Positions 56,393 through 64,000 of a stretch of 64,000 nt of DNA are shown in pieces. Source of the DNA: Candidatus Nitrotoga arctica (GTDB lineage: Bacteria > Pseudomonadota > Gammaproteobacteria > Burkholderiales > Gallionellaceae); contig NZ_OU912926.1 of NCBI RefSeq assembly GCF_918378365.1, positions 3,224,001 to 3,288,000 on the forward strand, written 5' to 3'. The notes below the pieces were generated by a model, which was not told the DNA's origin, did not search any database, and saw only the letters and a list, made by a program, of their open reading frames with translations. A program made the position numbers and the translations under genes. How positions within the stretch are numbered: position 1 is the first letter of the stretch; every line of letters starts with the position of its first letter.

Positions 56393-57394
56393 TTAATCCA
56401 TCACCAGCACGACCTTACCGGTGACGCCACCTTGCTCGATGAGGCGGTGTGCTTGGGCAACATCTTTCAATGGCAACATCCTATTCACCAGCACGCCGAG
56501 TTTGCCCGTTTCAATTAGCTGCGCCCCCTGTTCCAGTATTTTGCGCTGACGAATACGCTCGTCATGCAAATGCATAATTTGCGGGGTGAGCATTAGTTCG
56601 TAGCACAACGACAGATTGCGCAGTCGCGCCAGTTGGGTGTCAGCCAGTGACAGCGGGGTAGACAGCAAGCTGACCACTTTTCCGCCAATGCGCGCTGCAT
56701 TCAACGAGCGCAGGAAAACCTCGCCACCTACCGTGTCAAATATCACGTCCACGCCCTTATCAGCGGTCCATACAAGTACTTCCCGCACGAAGTCCTGCTC
56801 GCGGTAATTAATTATTTTTTCTGCACCGAGACCCTGCACCAGCCCGGCTTTTTTATCATCGCTTACCGTTACCGCGACATGCGCGCCAAGATGGTGGGCG
56901 AGTTGCACGGCAATATGCCCGACACCCCCCGCCGCGGCATGGATGAGGATAGTTTGTTTGGCTTGCAGATTAACGCGTTCGATCAGTGCTTCCCACACGG
57001 TGATCAGTACCAGCGGGAGCGCAGCACTCTCATGCAGGCTGAGGTTGGCTGGTTTAAAAGCGCAGTAGTCTTCATGCACGTTGGTATATTCGGCATAGCA
57101 GCCGGGCTCGTCGCCAATGCCACCGTTGCAGAAGTAGACCGCATCACCGACTGTAAAACGTGTCACGGCCGTGCCGATGACATCTACGATACCTGCACCA
57201 TCACAACCCAGAATCGCGGGAAGTTTGTCGGGGTAATAGGCTGGCTTAGTGCGCAACTTGGTGTCCAGCGGATTGATGCCCGCGGCGGCCAGCTTGACCC
57301 GCACATAGTGTTCTGAGGGTAGTTCGGGTAGGGGGATTTCACGCGGTTGCAACACATCGGGGCTGCCCGCTGCGGTCATTAAAATTGCTTTCAT
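56393..57394 (-). CDS. Zinc-free quinone oxidoreductase-like MDR dehydrogenase
   Basis: This 333-residue medium-chain dehydrogenase/reductase of the quinone oxidoreductase class has an N-terminal GroES-like part (LAAAGINPLDTKLR, GCDGAGIVDVIG) and a Rossmann NADPH site AAAGGVGHIAVQLAHHLGA. The structural and catalytic zinc ligands of alcohol dehydrogenases are absent. It would reduce quinones or activated alkenes with NADPH. It converges with ubiD (9-base gap) and is monocistronic. Confidence 0.86.
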   Translation of the reverse strand: MKAILMTAAGSPDVLQPREIPLPELPSEHYVRVKLAAAGINPLDTKLRTKPAYYPDKLPAILGCDGAGIVDVIGTAVTRFTVGDAVYFCNGGIGDEPGCYAEYTNVHEDYCAFKPANLSLHESAALPLVLITVWEALIERVNLQAKQTILIHAAAGGVGHIAVQLAHHLGAHVAVTVSDDKKAGLVQGLGAEKIINYREQDFVREVLVWTADKGVDVIFDTVGGEVFLRSLNAARIGGKVVSLLSTPLSLADTQLARLRNLSLCYELMLTPQIMHLHDERIRQRKILEQGAQLIETGKLGVLVNRMLPLKDVAQAHRLIEQGGVTGKVVLVMD

Positions 57395-57556
57395 TTACAT
57401 AGCCAAGAATGGATGGTTAGCGGGGTAATCGGGCCAAAGGCGCAAATCACCCGAAAATCTCTCAGATAATATCATTGCACACCAACCGCATAGTTGGAGC
57501 GACTTGAGAGAGATGTGATATGTTAAACTTGCTTCATAAATTTAGCGAGTTTAACC

Positions 57557-58657
57557 ATGTCGGGAAATACATTTGGTACTTTATTCTGCGTGACATCTTT
57601 CGGCGAATCGCATGGAGCTGCGATCGGTTGCGTGGTAGATGGTTGTCCGCCTGGGATGGCATTAAGCACAGCAGACATTCAACGCGAACTGGATCGACGT
57701 AAGCCTGGCACTTCGCGCCACGTCACCCAAAGGCGCGAGACAGACACGGTAGAAATTTTATCCGGCATATTTGAAGGCAAGACCACTGGCACACCGATTG
57801 CATTGTTGATCCGCAACGAAGACCAACGTAGCAAAGACTACGGTAACATCGCCGAAAGCTTTCGTCCCGGCCATGCCGATTATACGTATTGGCAGAAATA
57901 CGGCATCCGCGACCATCGCGGTGGCGGGCGGGCGTCTGCGCGCGAGACCGCCGTGCGCGTAGCGGCTGGGGCGATTGCGAAAAAGTGGCTGAATGAGCGT
58001 TATGGTGTTGTGATACGTGGCTATCTATCGCAATTGGGTGAAATAGTGGTGCCATTCAAGAATTGGGATGCCGTCACCAGCAATCCCTTCTTTGTCGCCG
58101 ATGACAGTTATGTTGAGCAACTGGAAGCGTACATGGATGCGCTGCGTAAATCCGGCGATTCCATCGGTGCAAAGCTCACGGTCGTGGCTGAACATATGCC
58201 TGTGGGCTGGGGCGAGCCGGTATATGATCGTCTCGATGCCGACATTGGCTACGCCATGATGAGCATTAATGCTGTAAAAGGAGTAGAGATTGGCGCCGGC
58301 TTCGCTTCAGTAACACAGAGAGGTAGTGAGCATGGTGACGAAATCACTCCGCAAGGTTTTTTATCCAACCACGCTGGCGGCATACTGGGCGGCATTTCCA
58401 CTGGACAGGATATTGTGGCGCATGTCGCCATAAAACCCACTTCCAGCATCCGCCTGCCGCGCCGCTCCATCAATAAAGCGGGTGAACCAACGCTCGTAGA
58501 AACCCATGGTCGTCACGACCCGTGCGTAGGTATTCGCGCTACGCCTATCGCCGAAGCCATGCTGGCCTTGGTACTGATCGACCATGCTCTGCGCCACCGA
58601 GCTCAGAACGCAGACGTGGTATGCACCACACCGAAAGTTCCGGGCAAGATCGACTAG
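57557..58657 (+). CDS. aroC: Chorismate synthase
   Basis: AroC eliminates phosphate from EPSP to give chorismate, with reduced FMN. The 366-residue protein has [40 protein letters not shown], and the C-terminal [20 protein letters not shown]. It is monocistronic and converges with the cyclase gene. Confidence 0.96.
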   Translation: MSGNTFGTLFCVTSFGESHGAAIGCVVDGCPPGMALSTADIQRELDRRKPGTSRHVTQRRETDTVEILSGIFEGKTTGTPIALLIRNEDQRSKDYGNIAESFRPGHADYTYWQKYGIRDHRGGGRASARETAVRVAAGAIAKKWLNERYGVVIRGYLSQLGEIVVPFKNWDAVTSNPFFVADDSYVEQLEAYMDALRKSGDSIGAKLTVVAEHMPVGWGEPVYDRLDADIGYAMMSINAVKGVEIGAGFASVTQRGSEHGDEITPQGFLSNHAGGILGGISTGQDIVAHVAIKPTSSIRLPRRSINKAGEPTLVETHGRHDPCVGIRATPIAEAMLALVLIDHALRHRAQNADVVCTTPKVPGKID

Positions 58658-58681
58658 CATTCGAAATCCCATGTCATACAA

Positions 58682-59962
58682 CTACTTTGCCATTTGCCTG
58701 GCCGCGTTGTTGCTGACTTGATACGCTGCATAGCGCGGTAACGCAAAGCGTTCCAAATACCAACCGGATGGCATGGCGTGACGTAATTTTTGTTCTGTAT
58801 CTTCACTGATCAGGATGCGCGCACTTGCAGTACGCGCTTGGTCACACAGATGCGCGGCCAAATTGACGGGGGCACCCATGATCGTAAAGATACTGGCACC
58901 ACTGTAACCCATGCGGCGTCCGTAAACCGGCCCGCTCGCAATGCCTATCCGGTGATCCAGCAAATCTAGCGCGTAATTCAAACGTTGCCATTCCTGTTTG
59001 ATCTCAGAAAACTCACGTTGCATTTCGAGCGCCGCTCGCAGCGCTTTCGGTGCATTTTCAGCACCTGCTGTTTCAAAGCTCAGCATCATGCCATCTCCCA
59101 GATATTTATCGATGCGTGCGCCGTGCTGTATACCAATTGCACCCAAACGCTCCAGATACTCATCCACCAACGCGGTCGCATCGGCCACCGCCAGTTGTTG
59201 AAACAGCAAGTCGGAATTGGTGATATCGGTAAACAGAATCGTGGCTTGATTGATGTGCGGATCAAGCACGACACCCAAATGCACCAGGTTGACCGGATCA
59301 GCAATGATGTTTGAAACCGCCAACGCCAACTTGACGCAGATCGGTTCGATTTTTTTCTCATCCTCAACCGTAAATGGCGTAGTGCAATCCTCATTGAGAA
59401 ACTGCACCACACCAACCAACTCACTGCCAAATTTCAACAAAGGCTTGGTAAGAATATTATTCGATTGAAAACCGGATTTGGTATCCAGCCGTTTTTCATG
59501 CGCTTTATTCACCATCGAAGGCAAGTAAATTGAAGTCTTGCGTGACAGGTATACTTCTCCGGCTTGACTACCATGCAAATCAATTTGCATTTTGACCACG
59601 CTCTGTGCAGCCGGGCCATGCGCAATCAGAAACACCAAGGCTTGATCAGAATAAGGATTGCGAATAATAATGGAGTCGGCCACTGCGCGAATTTGGCTGC
59701 GCGCATCAGCCAACAATGTGTCGAGCTGTTCCTTGTGCTGCTGCATTTCCAGCAAACCTTGATGCAATAACTCGTTAGAGCGTTTTTGCTGTTCCAGCGC
59801 CGCCTCCAGCTTGATCACTTTTGTTTTTTCGACTTCCACGGTTTCTTCCAACCGCTTTTGCTCCCGAAAAAATTTCCAGCACGCCAAGGCAATCGCAAAT
59901 ACCGGCGCCAGCCAAGCCGTCGAAATTTGTGTCGGAATCAGTTTTAGAAAGTTATCAAACAT
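58682..59962 (-). CDS. Class III adenylate/guanylate cyclase with membrane helix and GAF-like domain
   Basis: The 426-residue protein has one N-terminal membrane helix (about 13-31), a coiled coil (about 36-90), a GAF-like domain (about 95-222) and a class III cyclase domain (about 238-400). The metal ligands Asp246 (LFTDITNSD) and Asp290 (DKYLGDG) are present, as is substrate Lys286, which points to ATP. The transition-state NxxxR element is in VNLAAHLCDQARTASAR. It should make cAMP at the membrane in response to a ligand of the GAF part. It is monocistronic. Confidence 0.88.
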   Translation of the reverse strand: MFDNFLKLIPTQISTAWLAPVFAIALACWKFFREQKRLEETVEVEKTKVIKLEAALEQQKRSNELLHQGLLEMQQHKEQLDTLLADARSQIRAVADSIIIRNPYSDQALVFLIAHGPAAQSVVKMQIDLHGSQAGEVYLSRKTSIYLPSMVNKAHEKRLDTKSGFQSNNILTKPLLKFGSELVGVVQFLNEDCTTPFTVEDEKKIEPICVKLALAVSNIIADPVNLVHLGVVLDPHINQATILFTDITNSDLLFQQLAVADATALVDEYLERLGAIGIQHGARIDKYLGDGMMLSFETAGAENAPKALRAALEMQREFSEIKQEWQRLNYALDLLDHRIGIASGPVYGRRMGYSGASIFTIMGAPVNLAAHLCDQARTASARILISEDTEQKLRHAMPSGWYLERFALPRYAAYQVSNNAARQMAK

Positions 59963-60092
59963 CGCTTACCCCCCGATCATGATGCTTAGCGGATTATGCG
60001 CCGTGACGTTCAAGATTTCCATGCCCTGCAATCCTGCGACCTTCGCTACATATTGCTTGGCCGCCTAAACCGCTTAAAAATTAAGTAATAAT

Positions 60093-60108
60093 TGTTTCAC
60101 GTGAAACA
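60093..60108. promoter_or_regulatory. parS: parS centromere site
   Basis: TGTTTCACGTGAAACA, the exact 16-bp chromosomal parS palindrome bound by ParB, lies 106 bases before mnmG. parA and parB are the third and fourth genes of the same run. It is the only copy I see in the window. Confidence 0.95.
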
Positions 60109-60214
60109 ACTAGTGGGAGGGTTTTCTGCCTTCGTAACATTTTGATGTATGATGCGCCCCTCCGTTTCATCAAGCAAATTACCGTTCCTGTAACCAACCG
60201 ATCAAGAACACAAG

Positions 60215-62152
60215 ATGGATTTCCCGAAAAAATTCGATGTAATTGTTGTGGGTGGCGGTCACGCCGGGACAGAGGCTGCGCTTGCTAGCGCACGCATGGG
60301 TTGCACCACTTTATTACTCACGCATAACATAGAAACACTCGGAATAATGTCGTGCAACCCATCCATTGGCGGCATAGGCAAGGGGCATTTAGTCAAGGAA
60401 ATAGATGCCTTGGGTGGTGTTATGGCGGCGGCCGCTGATGAGTCGGGCATCCAATTTCGCATCCTCAACTCTTCTAAAGGCCCAGCAGTACGCGCCACGC
60501 GCGCTCAGGCAGATCGAATACTATACAAGCAGGCCATTCGCAAGCGCTTAGAAAACACCTCTAACCTTTGGTTATTTCAGCAGGCGGTGGATGATTTACT
60601 GGTAGAAAATGGTAAGGTATGTGGGGTTTCTACCCAGCTGGGCTTACGTTTTGCTGCAAAAACCGTTGTACTGACAACCGGGACTTTCCTTTCTGGCCTG
60701 ATTCACATTGGACAAACCAACTACCAGGCAGGGCGGGCGGGCGATCCGCCCTCTTTTAGCTTAGCGCAATGTTTGCGCGAACTTAAGTTACCGATGGGCC
60801 GATTGAAGACTGGCACACCGCCGCGCCTTGATGGGCGCAGCATTGATTATTCCGTGATGAACGAGCAACCTGGTGATATGCCGGTGCCGGTGTTCTCATT
60901 CATGGGACGAGTGCAGCAGCATCCGCAACAATTATCTTGCTGGATTACCCATACCAATCAACGCACGCACGATATTATTCGCGGTGGGTTAGATCGTTCT
61001 CCCATGTTCACCGGGGTAATCGAGGGTGTGGGGCCACGCTATTGCCCGTCTATCGAGGACAAAATCACGCGCTTTGCCGACAAAGAATCACACCAGATTT
61101 TTTTGGAACCGGAAGGGTTGACTACTCACGAAATCTATCCAAACGGAATTTCCACCAGCTTGCCTTTCGATGTACAGCTGGCACTAGTGCGTTCTATAAA
61201 AGGCTTGGAGAATGCGCATATCACACGCCCTGGCTATGCAATTGAATATGATTATTTTGATCCGCGCGGTTTAAAACATTCATTGGAAACCAAGGCTATA
61301 ACTGACCTATTCTTTGCCGGGCAAATTAATGGCACCACAGGATACGAGGAAGCGGCCGCCCAAGGTTTACTGGCAGGCATTAATGCCGCATTGCGTGCGC
61401 TTGGCAAAGAAAGTTGGTGCCCGCGTCGCGATGAGGCCTATCTGGGCGTGCTGGTCGATGACTTGATTACGCGTGGCGTGTCTGAGCCATATCGTATGTT
61501 TACCAGTCGGGCCGAATATCGCCTGCAACTGCGTGAAGATAACGCAGACCTGCGTTTAACAGAAATCGGGTGGCGCCTGGGTGTGGTAGATGATGCCCGT
61601 TGGCAAGCATTTGAGTTGAAGCGCGCTGCAATTGCACTTGAACAAGAACGACTGAAATCCACTTGGGTTAACCCCAAGTTGTTACCACAGGAAGATGCGG
61701 AGCGTGTGCTGGGCAAAGGGATAGAGCGCGAATATGCGCTACATGAACTTTTGCGCCGTCCCGATGTGACCTATGCCAGCCTAATGACTTTGCCTGGGGC
61801 AGGTGAGCCGGTGGTCAATGAAAAAGTGGCAGAGCAGGTGGAAATTCAAGCCAAGTATCACGGCTACATCGAGCGACAGCGCGATGAGATAGCACGCAAC
61901 GAGAATAATGAAAACATGCGATTGCCTGAAGTAATGGATTATCGTACGGTGCTTGGCCTATCAATTGAGGTGCAGCAAAAACTCAATCAACACATGCCAG
62001 AGACAGTAGGAGAAGCAGCCCGTATTTCCGGGATAACGCCGGCGGCGGTTTCCCTGTTATTGGTTCATCTGAAACGCGGTTTTCGGAGTGTTGTAATGAC
62101 AACAGATGTTAAAGAACCACCAGAAGGCGAGAAAGTGCAGAAAAGCGCGTGA
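60215..62152 (+). CDS. mnmG: tRNA uridine-5-carboxymethylaminomethyl modification enzyme MnmG
   Basis: MnmG (GidA) with MnmE modifies U34 of tRNAs. The 645-residue FAD protein has the dinucleotide site [38 protein letters not shown], and the C-terminal helical domain with [20 protein letters not shown]. It is the first gene of the mnmG-rsmG-parA-parB series. Confidence 0.96.
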   Translation: MDFPKKFDVIVVGGGHAGTEAALASARMGCTTLLLTHNIETLGIMSCNPSIGGIGKGHLVKEIDALGGVMAAAADESGIQFRILNSSKGPAVRATRAQADRILYKQAIRKRLENTSNLWLFQQAVDDLLVENGKVCGVSTQLGLRFAAKTVVLTTGTFLSGLIHIGQTNYQAGRAGDPPSFSLAQCLRELKLPMGRLKTGTPPRLDGRSIDYSVMNEQPGDMPVPVFSFMGRVQQHPQQLSCWITHTNQRTHDIIRGGLDRSPMFTGVIEGVGPRYCPSIEDKITRFADKESHQIFLEPEGLTTHEIYPNGISTSLPFDVQLALVRSIKGLENAHITRPGYAIEYDYFDPRGLKHSLETKAITDLFFAGQINGTTGYEEAAAQGLLAGINAALRALGKESWCPRRDEAYLGVLVDDLITRGVSEPYRMFTSRAEYRLQLREDNADLRLTEIGWRLGVVDDARWQAFELKRAAIALEQERLKSTWVNPKLLPQEDAERVLGKGIEREYALHELLRRPDVTYASLMTLPGAGEPVVNEKVAEQVEIQAKYHGYIERQRDEIARNENNENMRLPEVMDYRTVLGLSIEVQQKLNQHMPETVGEAARISGITPAAVSLLLVHLKRGFRSVVMTTDVKEPPEGEKVQKSA

Positions 62153-62769
62153 ATCAGGCCAAGGAGCTGGCACTGGGTATCACGCAACTGGGGCTGGATG
62201 TCGCACCAGAAGTACAGCGTAAGTTGTTAAGTTATCTCGAGTTGTTGCAAAAATGGAATCGGGTTTATAACCTGACGGCAATTCGTCAGCCGGCGCAGAT
62301 GATAAGCGGTCATTTACTTGACAGCCTTGCCGTGTTGCCACATTTATGGCCTGGTCGTTGGCTAGACGTTGGTTGCGGTGCAGGTCTGCCCGGTTTGATA
62401 TTGGCACTATTGCGCCCGGAATGGACCTTCGTCCTTCTGGATAGTAATAGCAAAAAAACAAGTTTTGTGCAGCAAGTGAAAATCGAACTGGAATTACGCA
62501 ATATAAGCATTTACTGCGCACGCGTGGAAACCTGGCAAGCGGAGGAGAAATTTGATGGCATCATTTCCCGAGCTTTCGCAGAGACTGCAAAATTTGTTGC
62601 GCTAACGCGTCATTTGCTGGCTCAAGAAGGGCGTTGGGTCGCCATGAAGGGAGATTCGCAACAAGAACTGGGACGGTTGCCAAACAATGTCAGCGTGGAA
62701 AAAATTATTCCGTTGCAAGTGCCGGAGTTAGCCGCCGCGCGCTGTCTGATTATGTTGAAATTCACTTGA
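62149..62769 (+). CDS. rsmG: 16S rRNA m7G527 methyltransferase
   Basis: RsmG (GidB) methylates G527 of 16S rRNA. The 206-residue protein starts at a GTG that overlaps the mnmG stop (GTGA) and carries the SAM site [20 protein letters not shown] and a downstream SRAFAE motif. Loss of this enzyme gives low-level streptomycin resistance in other bacteria. Confidence 0.95.
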   Translation: MNQAKELALGITQLGLDVAPEVQRKLLSYLELLQKWNRVYNLTAIRQPAQMISGHLLDSLAVLPHLWPGRWLDVGCGAGLPGLILALLRPEWTFVLLDSNSKKTSFVQQVKIELELRNISIYCARVETWQAEEKFDGIISRAFAETAKFVALTRHLLAQEGRWVAMKGDSQQELGRLPNNVSVEKIIPLQVPELAAARCLIMLKFT

Positions 62770-62772
62770 ATT

Positions 62773-63552
62773 ATGGCCAAGATACTAGCGATTACCAATC
62801 AAAAGGGAGGGGTGGGTAAAACTACCACATCAATTAATCTAGCTGCGAGTCTGGCGGCCGTTAAGCAGCGTGTATTGTTGATTGATCTTGATCCCCAAGG
62901 TAATGCCACGATGGGCAGCGGTATTAACAAACGTGATTTGTCGGCAACCATTTACCACGTGTTGCTGGGAAGTAAAACCCTGCATGAAGTTCGTCTTCAT
63001 TCGGAAGCCGGAAATTATGACGTGCTGCCGGCGAACCGTGATCTGGCTGGTGCCGAAATTGAACTGGTTGATTTGCCACAGCGTGAAACCCGGCTTAAGG
63101 AAGCTCTACAAGCCGTGACGACTGAATATGATTATGTATTGATTGACTGTCCTCCCGCTTTAAATCTGCTTACCCTCAACGGGCTGTGTGCGGCAAGGTC
63201 AGTCATGATTCCGGTGCAATGCGAATATTATGCCCTGGAAGGGCTTAGCGACTTGGTCAATACCATCCGAAAGGTGCGGGCAAACCTTAATCCGGATCTT
63301 GAAATTGAGGGTTTGCTGCGCACCATGTTCGATCCACGTAATACATTGGCTTTGCAGGTATCCGAACAATTGCAGCAACACTTTGGCGAGAAAGTTTACC
63401 GTACTATTATCCCGCGTAATGTGCGGTTGGCAGAAGCACCCAGCTACGGTGTGCCGGTACTTCACCATGACAAACCTTCCAAAGGTGCGCAGGCTTATCT
63501 AGCTCTTGCAGGCGAATTGCTCAATAAGGCGGCGCAATCAGTACCAGCCTAA
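62773..63552 (+). CDS. parA: Chromosome partitioning ATPase ParA (Soj)
   Basis: ParA forms nucleotide-dependent gradients on the nucleoid that move ParB-parS complexes. The 259-residue protein has the deviant Walker A KGGVGKTT (11-18), DLDPQGNATMGSGI and VLIDCPPALNLL. It starts three bases after rsmG. The short N terminus without HTH marks it as the chromosomal type. Confidence 0.95.
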   Translation: MAKILAITNQKGGVGKTTTSINLAASLAAVKQRVLLIDLDPQGNATMGSGINKRDLSATIYHVLLGSKTLHEVRLHSEAGNYDVLPANRDLAGAEIELVDLPQRETRLKEALQAVTTEYDYVLIDCPPALNLLTLNGLCAARSVMIPVQCEYYALEGLSDLVNTIRKVRANLNPDLEIEGLLRTMFDPRNTLALQVSEQLQQHFGEKVYRTIIPRNVRLAEAPSYGVPVLHHDKPSKGAQAYLALAGELLNKAAQSVPA

Positions 63553-63568
63553 TCTAGAAGGAAATGAC

Positions 63569-64000
63569 TTGGCAAAACCAAACAAAGGATTAGGACGCGG
63601 CTTGGATGTTCTGCTGTCCGGTAGTGACAAAGAACAGGGCGACGTATTGAGTGAGATGAAGGTTGATGAACTCAAACCTGGCAAGTATCAGCCGCGCAGT
63701 CGTATGGATGAAGCCTCACTCAATGAACTGGCCGCTTCGATCAAAGTACAGGGCGTTATGCAGCCGATCCTGGCGCGTTTGTTACCAAATGGTAGTCACG
63801 AGATTATTGCTGGAGAACGCCGCTGGCGTGCCGCCCAGCTGGCTGGTCTGGTCCAAGTGCCGGTATTGGTGCGCAAGGTGGCGGACAACGCCGCACTGGC
63901 CATGGCGTTGATCGAAAACATCCAACGTGAAGATCTCAATCCACTAGAAGAGGCTGTCGGTATTCAGCGCCTGATAGACGAATTCAAGATGACACACATG
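63569..64000 (+). CDS. parB: Chromosome partitioning protein ParB (partial)
   Basis: ParB is a CTPase clamp that loads at parS. It starts at TTG 63569, preceded by AGAAGGAA, since the nearby ATG at 63564 is in a closed frame. The frame stays open to the end of the window (144 residues visible). The N-terminal ParA-activating peptide GLGRGLD is at 7-13, the CTP-binding GERRWRA at 82-88, and ENIQRE at 116-121. The HTH and dimer domain lie outside the window. Confidence 0.93.
   Translation, partial: MAKPNKGLGRGLDVLLSGSDKEQGDVLSEMKVDELKPGKYQPRSRMDEASLNELAASIKVQGVMQPILARLLPNGSHEIIAGERRWRAAQLAGLVQVPVLVRKVADNAALAMALIENIQREDLNPLEEAVGIQRLIDEFKMTHM

Overview
The window looks like a chromosomal segment of a betaproteobacterium of the Nitrosomonadales, probably near the Gallionellaceae. 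This placement is an inference from gene content and order: kdsD-kdsC-lptCAB-rpoN-hpf-ptsN-hprK-rapZ, mlaFEDCB next to an ABC-2 transporter, murA, hisG and hisD, zapA with a 6S RNA behind it, and mnmG-rsmG-parA-parB with a parS site. No search was run. Most of the window is ordinary vegetative DNA, and the mobile or decayed DNA is confined to a few short stretches.

Layout. 1-1.9 kb: a minus-strand respiratory cluster with the start of a heme-copper oxidase subunit I, a membrane-anchored monoheme cytochrome c, a diheme cytochrome c and a 33-residue membrane peptide. 2.1 kb: tRNA-Arg(CCG). 2.7-8.5 kb: argA, the iron-trafficking protein YggX, a PfkB kinase, dacB, bioA. 8.5-11.9 kb: an accessory patch with an intact IS630-type element just upstream of bioA, a Tat-exported multicopper oxidase, and IS30 and IS3 relics. 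11.9-19.4 kb: an ArnT-like glycosyltransferase, rpmE, a tandem glycine riboswitch with terminator, and gcvT-gcvH-gcvP-tpx. The gcvP gene is AT-rich and of Bacteroidetes type. 19.5-28.5 kb: a MOSC protein, an Nramp-like transporter, a transposase relic, hicA with a short hicB, rlmI-xerC-DUF484-dapF, a TSUP permease, an EVE protein, 6S RNA, zapA and a zapB-like gene. 28.7-30.7 kb: ubiX and a broken IS630-type element.

30.8-46.5 kb is a long minus-strand run for envelope biogenesis and nitrogen-PTS regulation. Transcription runs from mlaF through mlaEDCB, an ABC-2 exporter, murA, hisG and hisD, then kdsD, kdsC, lptC, lptA, lptB, rpoN, hpf, ptsN, hprK and rapZ. 46.5-51.9 kb is a second accessory patch: a frameshifted P-loop NTPase, a 165-bp element with inverted ends abutting the 3' end of a group II intron, an Old Yellow Enzyme homologue with an altered active site, a small membrane-protein pseudogene, and an intact IS30-type element. 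51.9-64 kb: metK, two LpxL-type acyltransferases, ubiD, a quinone reductase, aroC, a class III nucleotide cyclase, then parS and mnmG-rsmG-parA-parB, which suggests that oriC is not far away.

Links between genes: UbiX makes the prenylated flavin that UbiD needs. The riboswitch should match glycine cleavage to glycine supply. KdsD, KdsC, LptA-C, the acyltransferases and the glycosyltransferase all serve lipopolysaccharide. Mla maintains outer-membrane lipid asymmetry. I see no complete new multi-gene system. The points most worth following are the foreign gcvP, the broken NTPase island, the altered OYE and the small genes.
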